From the NCBI GenBank assembly GCA_019636565.1, contig JAHBXG010000001.1, forward strand, positions 62,001 through 126,000: DNA of 64,000 nt, written 5' to 3'. The DNA is from Phycisphaeraceae bacterium (GTDB lineage: Bacteria > Planctomycetota > Phycisphaerae > Phycisphaerales > UBA1924). Positions 26,835 to 35,007 of this stretch are shown in pieces. How positions within the stretch are numbered: position 1 is the first letter of the stretch; the number at the start of each line of letters is the position of its first letter. A program made the position numbers and the translations under genes. The notes beneath the pieces are model-generated. The model was not told where the DNA came from, did no database searches, and was given only the letters and a program-made list of their open reading frames with translations.

Positions 26835-27161
26835 ATGTCCGACCAACCCGCCGGCTCGTCTCCTGAATCCGCCGCCAACTCGGGCGCGTTTGTCAAGGCC
26901 TTCCTTCCCGGCCTCATCATCGGGCTTGTCCTCGGAGGTCTTGCCGGCGCGTTCTTCGGCGGCTTCGCGGCGGACAGCGGCGGAGCAGCCGCGCAGATCG
27001 AACGATCGCGCGCCGAGGCCAGTCGCGCTCCGATGATGTCCGCTCCGCCCGCCCCAACCACATCCCCGGAAGTGGCGTCGCCAGAGCATCAGACAAAGCC
27101 CGAGGAAAAGCCGGGTACGGCGCCGACCGAACCAGTGAAGCCCGAAACCGCGCCACACTGA
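26835..27161 (+). CDS. Small membrane protein of unknown function
   Basis: 108 residues. GGAG lies 8 bases before the ATG. A single glycine-rich membrane segment covers about residues 20-45 (PGLIIGLVLGGLAGAFFGGF). The rest is an acidic, proline- and threonine-rich tail with no predicted fold. An inverted repeat in the upstream leader (GCGCCGG at 26783-26789 with CCGGCGC at 26799-26805) may be a 5'-UTR hairpin. No family recognised. Confidence 0.65.
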   Translation: MSDQPAGSSPESAANSGAFVKAFLPGLIIGLVLGGLAGAFFGGFAADSGGAAAQIERSRAEASRAPMMSAPPAPTTSPEVASPEHQTKPEEKPGTAPTEPVKPETAPH

Positions 27162-27247
27162 CCGTTCGAACGAAGCCGGGTGCTATTGAGACCGCCTGAC
27201 GGCGAAGGCTGCTCTCGGGGTGATTCAGCAACTGCGGCGCCCCGCTC

Positions 27248-28006
27248 TCACTCCGCTGGCTGCTCGATCAGCGTGACCGTCGAGGTCTTGCGCGACAGAT
27301 TCAGCAACCCGAATCGGACCGAGCGATCCTGCACCTCGCGCACGATGCCCCGTCCGGGGACGACTTCCATCGTCGCTGTCCGCTCGACGGTGGTGAAATC
27401 GAACTTGGCGATCATCTGAGATTCGACGACGAATCCTTCGCCTTTGCGTCGAACCAGGCGCGTCGTCTGCGTCGCGGTGCCGCGGGTCTTGGTCGCGTTC
27501 TCGCTGTCGCCATCGCGCATGGTCACGTCGGCGCTGCTCACACAGGCTTTTTCATCCGTCAATACCGCCGGCATTAGGACCAGGGCGGGGTCAAAGCTCA
27601 GAATCCGCTTTTCCACGACGAGATCGAGTTGCACCAGGAAGACCGACCCGTCCGGGCCCCGCTCCAGCACCGTTTGTCGCACCAGCCCACCCCGCAGCGT
27701 GCCGTCCGGAGAATCGAACTCGTCGATCACCCACCGGTTGGGCGAGTCACCGTCCTGGCGTGCTTCGCGCCGGATCACCCTTCGCCCTTCGGAATAGGTC
27801 TTTTTCCACGGCGCGGGCTTGTAAATGACATCCGCTGCGATGGAGGCAGGGCCGGCCCCGAAAGACCCGGCACTCGTCTCTGCGTCCCCCTGATCGCCGG
27901 CACGATTCTCCGAACTGCTTGCGCACCCGCCCACGGCGGAGAGCGCGGCAGCAAGGCCCAGCGCCGACACAATCAGGATGAATCCACGCCGTGGGTTTGT
28001 GTTCAC
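27248..28006 (-). CDS. Predicted lipoprotein of unknown function
   Basis: 252 residues from the GTG at 28006, which gives a good lipoprotein signal (GFILIVSALGLAAALSAVGG then CASS). The mature part is beta-rich with a lysine/arginine-rich early segment (PWKKTYSEGRRVIRREARQD). No enzyme motif seen. The divergent HEAT-repeat lipoprotein starts 25 bases away. TAAGTT ends 8 bases before this GTG. Confidence 0.75.
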   Translation of the reverse strand: MNTNPRRGFILIVSALGLAAALSAVGGCASSSENRAGDQGDAETSAGSFGAGPASIAADVIYKPAPWKKTYSEGRRVIRREARQDGDSPNRWVIDEFDSPDGTLRGGLVRQTVLERGPDGSVFLVQLDLVVEKRILSFDPALVLMPAVLTDEKACVSSADVTMRDGDSENATKTRGTATQTTRLVRRKGEGFVVESQMIAKFDFTTVERTATMEVVPGRGIVREVQDRSVRFGLLNLSRKTSTVTLIEQPAE

Positions 28007-28031
28007 GCGGAGCAAACTTATACTCCCGCCC
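28007..28031. promoter_or_regulatory. Overlapping divergent -10 boxes of two likely leaderless genes
   Basis: Only 25 bases separate the GTG of the minus-strand lipoprotein and the ATG of the plus-strand HEAT-repeat gene. Plus strand: TATACT at 28019-28024, 7 bases before the ATG. Minus strand: TAAGTT at 28020-28015, 8 bases before the GTG. The two boxes overlap by two bases, and there is no room for a Shine-Dalgarno sequence on either side. Confidence 0.6.
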
Positions 28032-29024
28032 ATGCCCGCGTCGACCCGTACCCGAAACCGCATTCCAATCCGACGCGCCGCGCACATCCCGCTCTGTCTG
28101 CTCGCCTGCCTTTTTCCGCTGGCCGGGTGCGATGTCTTCGACGATGCCCGCCCCGGCGCGACCAGCATTTTCGACGTCTTCGCACAGCCGACGCCCAGCG
28201 AGGCCGTTCAACTCGCCATCGACCCGTACAACGCCGACAACCGCTATCGCGGCACGATGCTGCTCAGCAACGCGTACTTCGCCGGCAATCCCGTCTATCT
28301 CCAGCTCTTCGAAGACCGCGCCCAGGATTCCGATGCGACCGTCCGCATCGCGGGCACCCGCGCGCTGGCGAATCACGGCAGCAGCGCCAACGTCCCCATC
28401 CTGGTGAAGAACCTGAAGGACAAGGACGCGCTCGTGCGCCTCGAAGCCGCGCGAGGCCTGCAGCGCCTCCACAACCCCGTCGCGATCGAGCCGCTGATGG
28501 ACGCCAGCCGCGATCCCGATTTGGTCCGCGGCAACGAAGGAAGCGAAGAACAGACAAATGTCCGCACCGCCGCCGCGACTGCGCTCGGCCAGTATCCGAA
28601 CTCGGATGTTGTGCAGCATCTCATCACGATCATGTCGGACTCGCAGTTGTCCGTGAACGAAGCGGCGCTTTCTTCGCTCAGCACGATGACCGGTCAGAAT
28701 TTCGGATTCAATCGCCGCGAGTGGCTCGACTGGTACGACAACACGACCACGCCGTTCGTGGCCGGCACGCCGTTCATCTATCCGGTCTTCAACCGGCCGA
28801 AGAAGTTCATTGAGTACCTTCCATTCGTGTCGCCGCCACCGAACGAAATCGCGGCAACCCCTGCCGGCATGCCCCCGATCGCCGGCGGCACGCTCGTTCC
28901 GCTCGCCGACATCAATCCTGGCGCCAAAGCCCCGGCAACCACACCGACGAACTCCGGCGCCCCCGGCCTGAACGTTCCTTCGACCGAGCCGCCGCCTCCG
29001 ACGTCCGAGAATCCGAAGAACTAG
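28032..29024 (+). CDS. HEAT-repeat lipoprotein
   Basis: 330 residues. The signal sequence ends in the lipobox LAGCDVF. HEAT/PBS-type helical repeats follow at about residues 95-220: DSDATVRIAGTRALANHGS, DALVRLEAARGLQRLHN and NVRTAAATALGQY. Such repeats form a curved protein-binding scaffold. The C-terminal third is proline-rich and disordered. It faces the envelope; its partner is unknown. It is divergent from, and probably shares control with, the lipoprotein at 27248-28006. Confidence 0.85.
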   Translation: MPASTRTRNRIPIRRAAHIPLCLLACLFPLAGCDVFDDARPGATSIFDVFAQPTPSEAVQLAIDPYNADNRYRGTMLLSNAYFAGNPVYLQLFEDRAQDSDATVRIAGTRALANHGSSANVPILVKNLKDKDALVRLEAARGLQRLHNPVAIEPLMDASRDPDLVRGNEGSEEQTNVRTAAATALGQYPNSDVVQHLITIMSDSQLSVNEAALSSLSTMTGQNFGFNRREWLDWYDNTTTPFVAGTPFIYPVFNRPKKFIEYLPFVSPPPNEIAATPAGMPPIAGGTLVPLADINPGAKAPATTPTNSGAPGLNVPSTEPPPPTSENPKN

Positions 29025-29068
29025 GCAAGGACCTTCGGCCCCGCCCGCTTCTGAGTCGATATCTCAGC

Positions 29069-30034
29069 GTGCGCAAACTGCTCCACCGTTCCTCGGGCTG
29101 GTCGCTCGCCGAGTCGCCCGATCCTGTTCCCGGCCCGGGAGAGGCCGTGGTGCGCGTGACCCGTGCGCTGGTCGAATCGCACGCCGATTTTCCGCCTTCG
29201 GACGCCTCCAGCGAGTTTGCTCCGGGACGCGAGTTCGTTGGCGTGGTCGTCACATCGCCGGGTTCGCCGTCGCTCGAGGGCAAGCGAGTGATCGCATCGT
29301 CCATGATTCCGTGCTCGTCGTGCGATCTGTGCCGCGCCGGACTTTCCATCCACTGCCGCGCCCGCGTCGAGATCGGCGTGGCACGCGACGGCGCGCTCGC
29401 CGAGAAGATCGCGCTGCCCGTTTCGTCGCTCCTGGAGGTGCCCAAAGCGCTCGATGACGACCGCGCGTGCTTTGCCGTTCCTCTCGCTCGCGCACTTCAC
29501 GCGGCCGATCTGGTCAAACTGGAATCCAAGCCGTACGTCACCATTCTCGGCGATGACGCCGTCGGGTTACTGGCGGCGCAGGTAATGACGCAGCGCAATG
29601 CGTCGGTCCGGGTGCTTGGACGCGAGCCGACGCGGTTTGGTCTGTGCGAGAAATGGGGTGTCAAGCACCGGCACATCGATCAGGTCGGCCGACGCGCGGA
29701 CCAGGATGTCGTCTTCCTGCGCTCTCACGCGCCCGGCGATCTGGAAATCGCCTTGCGCCTCGCACGCCCCCGTGCGACTGTGTTACTCCTGGGTCCACCC
29801 CAAGCCCTCGATCCGAGCGCCGGACAGTCCGCGCTGGCGCTTATCCATGCTGGCGAAATCTCGCTCATTGGTTCGCGGGGCGAGCGCCTCGCCGAGGCGC
29901 TGCGGCTGCTCACGACCGACAGCGTGGACGTCCGCAGTCTGCTGACAGCCAAGTTCCGCTTTTCGCAATTTGCCGACGCGTTCGCCCGTGCCGCCCGCCC
30001 TGACAGCCTCCGGGTGCTGCTGGAAGCGGCGTAG
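29069..30034 (+). CDS. MDR-family zinc-type alcohol dehydrogenase-like protein
   Basis: 321 residues, GTG start. The N-terminal catalytic fold carries SSMIPCSSCDLCRAGLSIHC, the four-cysteine structural zinc loop of MDR dehydrogenases. The nucleotide fold begins at TILGDDAVGLLAAQV, a divergent GxGxxG. The usual catalytic-zinc GHE motif is replaced by GREFVGVV, so catalysis may differ. It is somewhat shorter than the usual 340-350 residues. Located between a lipoprotein gene and a DUF456 gene in the same direction. Confidence 0.8.
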   Translation: MRKLLHRSSGWSLAESPDPVPGPGEAVVRVTRALVESHADFPPSDASSEFAPGREFVGVVVTSPGSPSLEGKRVIASSMIPCSSCDLCRAGLSIHCRARVEIGVARDGALAEKIALPVSSLLEVPKALDDDRACFAVPLARALHAADLVKLESKPYVTILGDDAVGLLAAQVMTQRNASVRVLGREPTRFGLCEKWGVKHRHIDQVGRRADQDVVFLRSHAPGDLEIALRLARPRATVLLLGPPQALDPSAGQSALALIHAGEISLIGSRGERLAEALRLLTTDSVDVRSLLTAKFRFSQFADAFARAARPDSLRVLLEAA

Positions 30035-30075
30035 GGTCCGGTTTCGCGGAAGTCACGCTCGCCGTCTCCCAACAA

Positions 30076-30597
30076 TTGGTCGTGTTCTGGTTCGCCATTA
30101 CATCGCTGCTTCTTGCGGGCCTTGTCGGCTTTGTGCTGACGCTGCTCACCCTGCCCGGAATCTGGCTGCCGGTAGCGGTTGCGCTGATATTTCAGTGGTT
30201 TGTGCCCGGACTTTTTCCCTGGTGGGCGATCGGCGTGGCGGCCGGGCTCGGTGTGCTGGCTGAGGTGCTTGAACTTGCAGCGTCGGCCGCGGGATCGACC
30301 AAGGCGGGAGGAACAAAGCGTGCGGCGGCGGGCGCGATTCTGGGCACGATTGCGGGCGCGATTGTGGGCTCGATGATCCTGTTTTTTCCAGTTGGAACGA
30401 TCGTGGGCGCGGTGGCGGGCGCGGGGATCGGGGCGAGTGTTCTGGATCGATCGCGAATCGGGCGGACCTGGCAGGAATCCGCGAATGTGGGAGCGGGAGC
30501 GGCAGCGGCCCGTGGAGTGGCGATCGTGCTAAAGGGGGTTTTTGGCGCGCTGATGGCATTGGTGCTGATTGCCGGTGCGGTCGCCCAGGTGGTCTGA
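30076..30597 (+). CDS. DUF456 membrane protein
   Basis: 173 residues from a TTG; a GTG two codons later is equally possible. Hydrophobic helices at about residues 5-25, 32-60, 85-120 and 148-172 are rich in glycine and alanine (GAILGTIAGAIVGSMILFF), matching the DUF456 pattern with GIWLP near the first helix. Function unknown. Confidence 0.82.
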   Translation: MVVFWFAITSLLLAGLVGFVLTLLTLPGIWLPVAVALIFQWFVPGLFPWWAIGVAAGLGVLAEVLELAASAAGSTKAGGTKRAAAGAILGTIAGAIVGSMILFFPVGTIVGAVAGAGIGASVLDRSRIGRTWQESANVGAGAAAARGVAIVLKGVFGALMALVLIAGAVAQVV

Positions 30598-30801
30598 AAG
30601 CGACGTGCCGGGCCTCCTGCGGGGCTGGTAACGGCGCCGGACGCAGGATTTGCGAGAACTTTGCTTGTGGGGACTTTCGTTCGGACCGATCCTTTGGGTA
30701 TGCTGCGTCCGTACAGGAAGGGCCGGGGAGCGACGGATCCGCTCCACTCGGCAACGGGAAACCGGGCGACGAGCCCGAGGTCTCGCAGGACGGAGAGATC
30801 G

Positions 30802-32418
30802 ATGTCCAAAGCGCTCAGCGGGGCCAAGGAATTGGCCGGAGAGTCCAACGCAGTCACGGCTCGGGGAACCGATGCCGACAAGGGCCCACGAAAGAGCGTG
30901 CCAAGCAGACCCGTCGATCCCGTGAAACCGACCGACATTCCTGGCGGCGCGGATACGACGCGTCGGGGCAGGCGGGGCGGATCGGATTCATCTTCGGTCG
31001 GGGTGAAGCACTTCGTGCTCGACACGAACATCCTGCTGCACAACCCCAGCGCGCTGTTCGTGTTTCAGGAGAATCACGTCATCATCCCGTTCGCGGTGAT
31101 CAGCGAACTGGACAAGATGAAGCGGAAAGAGGATGATCTCGGGCGCAACGCGCGCGAGTGCATCCGCTATCTGGATCGCCTGCGGAGCGCCGGGCGGCTG
31201 ATCGACGGTGTGAACTGGGGCGAGGTGGCGTTGCAGGCCCGCGCCGGAGCATCGGTGGGCGCCAACGGCGAGACCGGAACGATCCGGATCGATGTGACGG
31301 ATCATCCGCGCCCGGAAGCGATCAAGGAAGATTCGCCGGACAACCGCATCATCGCGGCGGCGCTGGCCCTGCACAAGCAGGGGATGCGGACGGTCTTTGT
31401 CTCGAAGGATCTAGCAGCGCGGATCAAGGCCGACAGCCTGGGCATCAAGACGGAAGACTTCGAGAACCAGAAGATCGATGCGGACCGGCTGTATACGGGG
31501 TTTGTCACGGCCGAGGTTGAGGGCGCTCTGATCGATGAACTCTACAAGGATCGATTGCTTGAAATGCAGCGGCTGGCACCGCACCTGGTCGCGACCGACG
31601 ACCTGGGGAATGAGTATCAGCGCGAACTGATCGCCAATCAGTTTGTGGTGCTGAAGGACGAGGCGGACGAGAATCACACGGGCTTGTGCCGGCGGCTGGG
31701 AGAAACGGATCATGTGATTCCGGTCACGGGACCAAGGAAGCCTGTTTTCGGGATCATGGCGCGGAACGTGCAGCAGACGATGGCGCTGGACCTGCTTCTG
31801 GATGAGGAAGTGCGGCTGGTGACGCTGCTGGGTAGCGCGGGCACGGGCAAGACGCTGCTCGCGCTTGCGGCGGGCATGTCGAAGGTGTTCAGCGAAGAGC
31901 GGTACGAGAAACTGCTCGTCGCGCGCCCGATCATGCCGATGGGACGCGACATCGGGTACCTGCCGGGTGACAAGGACGAGAAACTCGGCGCTTGGATGCA
32001 GCCGATCTTTGACAATCTTTCGTACCTGTTGAGCACACGCGGCGCGACGATGCATCAGGCGGCGGAAAGCCACTCGAGCGAGCAGCGCATTCAGAAACTG
32101 ATGGCGGATGGCAAGTTGGTGCTGGAGCCGCTGACCTATATCCGCGGGCGATCGATCCCGCATCAGTTCATGATCGTGGATGAGGCGCAGAACCTGACAC
32201 CTCACGAGGTGAAGACGATCGTGAGCCGCGTGGGTGAGGGAACCAAACTGATTCTGACCGGAGACATCGGGCAGATTGATAATCCGTATCTGGATCAATC
32301 GTCGAACGGGTTGTCGTACACGGCAGAAAAGATGAAGGGGCTGGGTCTCTTCGGCCATGTCGTGCTCAACAAGAGCGAACGCAGCGAACTGGCGAGTCTG
32401 GCCGCGGCGCGGCTGTAG
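30802..32418 (+). CDS. phoH: PIN-PhoH family ATPase/ribonuclease
   Basis: 538 residues. ATG at 30802 has GGAGAG 4 bases upstream. Residues 1-70 are a charged, disordered extension. A PIN domain follows (FVLDTNILLHNP, with acidic residues in ISELDKMK and DNRIIAAAL), then the PhoH P-loop ATPase with GSAGTGKT as Walker A and FMIVDEAQNLTPHE as Walker B. PIN-PhoH (PhoH2) proteins act as RNA helicase/ribonucleases in the cytoplasm. It is transcribed alone. Confidence 0.93.
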   Translation: MSKALSGAKELAGESNAVTARGTDADKGPRKSVPSRPVDPVKPTDIPGGADTTRRGRRGGSDSSSVGVKHFVLDTNILLHNPSALFVFQENHVIIPFAVISELDKMKRKEDDLGRNARECIRYLDRLRSAGRLIDGVNWGEVALQARAGASVGANGETGTIRIDVTDHPRPEAIKEDSPDNRIIAAALALHKQGMRTVFVSKDLAARIKADSLGIKTEDFENQKIDADRLYTGFVTAEVEGALIDELYKDRLLEMQRLAPHLVATDDLGNEYQRELIANQFVVLKDEADENHTGLCRRLGETDHVIPVTGPRKPVFGIMARNVQQTMALDLLLDEEVRLVTLLGSAGTGKTLLALAAGMSKVFSEERYEKLLVARPIMPMGRDIGYLPGDKDEKLGAWMQPIFDNLSYLLSTRGATMHQAAESHSSEQRIQKLMADGKLVLEPLTYIRGRSIPHQFMIVDEAQNLTPHEVKTIVSRVGEGTKLILTGDIGQIDNPYLDQSSNGLSYTAEKMKGLGLFGHVVLNKSERSELASLAAARL

Positions 32419-32568
32419 TCCCGAAGGTAATTTGAAAAAAGCCTCTTTTTCGGGGCCGGCCCCGGCGGCATCCTCAGGCGGACCGCTGCGGGGTGACGCG
32501 CTTTTCACTTGCGTTCGGCAATGACTCCAGTAAGCTGGAAAGTGCCACGAGTGAAACGAGGGGAACTC

Positions 32569-33588
32569 ATGGTTCTGGCAAACACACTCCGGCGCGCGTG
32601 TTCGCGGCAAATGTCCGCAATCGGCGTTGCACTTTGGATAGCGTCGGCCTGCGCGGCTCAAGTCACGGCGACCGTGACTTTCAGCGATTCCTCCAATCTC
32701 CTGAGCTTCGCTTCGGCGGAGCTTGAGAGCCACATCAAGGCTGCGAGCGATCTGTGGGCGCAACGATTCGATCGCACCACCGAGTTGTGGATCGACGTGC
32801 GCCCGATGAGTTCCGGGACTGTTCAGTACGAATTTGTCTGGTCGCACTGCGATACGTTTGAAGGATTTGACGTCTTCGAATCCGGAGTTTCGACGCATAT
32901 TCGGAATGGCTACCCCGCCAGCAGCTTTGATCCGGACATCATCATTCACATCAACCCTGCCTTTGTAAGCAACGATCTCTGGTTTGAGAACGATCCGCAG
33001 GATCGCAACGGCACGATCGACCCGATGAAGCTCGACGCGGTTTCGATCTTTGTCCGGGGCTTTGGACACTGCCTGGGTTTCGCCGGCTGGAAGGACGCGA
33101 CTTCCAACAGCTACCCCGGCAACATGGGATCGAAGCTTGATCGCCGGGTATCGTTCGACGGTATCGATTTCTGGTTTAACGGGGCGAATGCCGCGGCGGT
33201 TTACGGGGGCGCCGTTCCGATCACCTACGGCAATCCGTTCTATGTCGGCAATCCGCCGCCGCGGCCGGGTTCTGAATTGATGGCCGACGTGATGAACGGC
33301 GGCTACCTGTTGCTCGGCGTGAAGTACAGCATTTCCGAACTCGACCGGATGATGCTTCGTGACATCGATGTTCCGGTCAGTCTTCCCTGTCCGTGGGATT
33401 TCAACGACGACGGATTCATCGACGATGTGGACTTTGGGCTCTTTGTCGACTCGTACGACCTCTTGGAGTGCGAACACCCGTCCATGCCGCCCGGATGCCC
33501 GGCCGATTTCAACCACGACGGGATCGTGGATGATCCGGATTTTCTCGCGTTTTACGCGGCGTATGAGAACCTGATCTGTCCGTTTTGA
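32569..33588 (+). CDS. Secreted metzincin-like protein with disrupted zinc site and paired C-terminal DxNxD module
   Basis: 339 residues. The ATG at 32569 has GGGGAA upstream; a GTG six codons earlier is possible. The signal peptide is SAIGVALWIASACAAQ. The fold resembles exported metzincin-like proteins: the helix that should read HExxHxxGF is VRGFGHCLGF at about residue 165, so the first His and the catalytic Glu are missing. The later ELMADVMNGG...MLRDI block is normal for the family. The C-terminus carries two DxNxDGxVDDxDF modules with cysteines. It is probably a surface protein that no longer cleaves. Confidence 0.8.
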   Translation: MVLANTLRRACSRQMSAIGVALWIASACAAQVTATVTFSDSSNLLSFASAELESHIKAASDLWAQRFDRTTELWIDVRPMSSGTVQYEFVWSHCDTFEGFDVFESGVSTHIRNGYPASSFDPDIIIHINPAFVSNDLWFENDPQDRNGTIDPMKLDAVSIFVRGFGHCLGFAGWKDATSNSYPGNMGSKLDRRVSFDGIDFWFNGANAAAVYGGAVPITYGNPFYVGNPPPRPGSELMADVMNGGYLLLGVKYSISELDRMMLRDIDVPVSLPCPWDFNDDGFIDDVDFGLFVDSYDLLECEHPSMPPGCPADFNHDGIVDDPDFLAFYAAYENLICPF

Positions 33589-33613
33589 ATTCCCGTCTCG
33601 CGGCCCGACGAAT

Positions 33614-33624
33614 TACAATCGAGG
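33614..33624 (+). promoter_or_regulatory. -10 box of a likely leaderless promoter (uvrC)
   Basis: TACAAT (33614-33619) ends 5 bases before the GTG at 33625. Confidence 0.5.
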
Positions 33625-34998
33625 GTGAGCGACGCCCATGACAACGAATCTCGCCAGATGCGGCTCGCGCGACTGCTGCGCAAGGCCCGCGAACTTCCGA
33701 GAGTTCCGGGCGTGTACCTCATGAAGGATGAGAAAGGCCTGGTGCTTTACGTGGGGAAAGCGGCGAACCTGCCCGACCGGGTGAGCAGTTACTTTGTTCC
33801 GTCGGCGGAATTGGGGTTCAAGAAGGACCCGATGCTGGATCGGGTGATGGACTTTGACACGCTGGAGTGTGAGGGCGAGTGGGAAGCGCTGCTCACCGAG
33901 AACCGGCTGATCAAGGATCTGAAGCCACGGTTCAATGTGCGGCTGGTGGACGACAAGACGTTTCCGTATCTGGTGGTGACGCAGCGGGAGGATTTTCCGC
34001 GGGTGTTTGTCACGCGGAATCCGAGCGACCCGGACCTGAAGGGCGCGAAGATCTTCGGGCCGTTTACCAATGCGGGCGCACTGCGCGATGCGATCCAGAT
34101 TCTGCAGCGGGTGTTCAAATTCCGCACGTGCAAACTGGACATCCTGGAGAGTGATGAGAAAAACAAGTTCTTCCGGCCGTGCCTGCTGTACGCGATCAAT
34201 CAGTGCACCGCGCCGTGTGCCGCGAAGATCGGCAAGGAGGCGTACGGCGCGGATGTGGACCGGTTTGTGCGGTTCCTGGGCACGAAGCGGAGCGTGATGC
34301 TGCGGGAGATGGAAGCGGAGATGCAGGCGGCGGCGGCTGATACTCGCTTTGAGCGGGCGGCGGTGCTGCGCGATCAGATCAAGGCGATTCAGAAGCTGGA
34401 TGAGCGGGCGAGCAAGAGCGACGGGTGGCAGCCGGAAACGGAGATCTCGTATCTCGATCCGGAAAAGGCGCTGGCGAGTCTGCAGCGGACGCTGAAGATG
34501 GACGACCCGATCCGGTGCATCGAGGGCATCGATATCGCGCACCTGATGGGCGGCGAGACGGTTGGGAGCAAGGTGTGCTTTGTGGATGGACGGCCGTTCA
34601 AGAACGAATACCGGCGATACAAGATTGCGACAGTGAACAACCTGCCGGGGGGCGGGACGAACGACGACTACTCGAGTATCCGCGAAGTGGTGAGCCGGAG
34701 ATACCGCGAGGCCGGGGGCGGGCACGAGCTCTACCCGGATGTGATTCTGATCGACGGCGGGCTGGGGCAGTTGCACGCGGCACTGGAGGCGTTCGACCAG
34801 TTAGATGTGAAGCCGCCGATGGTGATCAGCCTGGCGAAGAAGGAGGAGTTGATCTACATCCAGCGGAAGAGCGAGCCGGTGAGATTGGGGCGGGAGAATC
34901 CGGGGCTGAGGTTGTGTCAGGCGATTCGGGATGAGGCGCATCGGTTTGCGCAGAGTTATCACCATTTGCTGCGGCGGAAGAAGACGCTGGAGGAGTAA
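33625..34998 (+). CDS. uvrC: Excinuclease ABC subunit C, lacking the C-terminal HhH domain
   Basis: 457 residues, against about 600 for usual UvrC. It makes the dual incisions in nucleotide excision repair. Present are the GIY-YIG nuclease (GVYLMKDEKGLVLYVGKAANL-type block, residues about 30-55), the UvrB-binding UVR motif (FERAAVLRDQIKAIQKLDE) and the RNase-H-like nuclease (IEGIDIAHLMGGETVGS, ILIDGGLGQL, RDEAHRFAQSYHH). The protein stops a few residues later, where the helix-hairpin-helix pair should begin. The next gene on the other strand ends 10 bases away, leaving no room for a shifted remainder. Confidence 0.9.
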   Translation: MSDAHDNESRQMRLARLLRKARELPRVPGVYLMKDEKGLVLYVGKAANLPDRVSSYFVPSAELGFKKDPMLDRVMDFDTLECEGEWEALLTENRLIKDLKPRFNVRLVDDKTFPYLVVTQREDFPRVFVTRNPSDPDLKGAKIFGPFTNAGALRDAIQILQRVFKFRTCKLDILESDEKNKFFRPCLLYAINQCTAPCAAKIGKEAYGADVDRFVRFLGTKRSVMLREMEAEMQAAAADTRFERAAVLRDQIKAIQKLDERASKSDGWQPETEISYLDPEKALASLQRTLKMDDPIRCIEGIDIAHLMGGETVGSKVCFVDGRPFKNEYRRYKIATVNNLPGGGTNDDYSSIREVVSRRYREAGGGHELYPDVILIDGGLGQLHAALEAFDQLDVKPPMVISLAKKEELIYIQRKSEPVRLGRENPGLRLCQAIRDEAHRFAQSYHHLLRRKKTLEE

Positions 34999-35007
34999 GT
35001 TCGCGGG

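Noticed and set aside
26451..27158. Open frame of 235 codons on the minus strand
   Set aside because: Covers the gap and the small membrane protein gene in antisense; that gene has a good Shine-Dalgarno sequence and a membrane segment, this frame has neither.
32452..32463. GGGGCCGGCCCC palindrome after phoH as a terminator
   Set aside because: No loop and no T-tract after it; the A- and T-runs around it are not arranged as a terminator.
31411..33516. Open frame of 701 codons on the minus strand
   Set aside because: Antisense to phoH and the metzincin-like gene; the translation shows no motif and spans two real genes and the gap between them.
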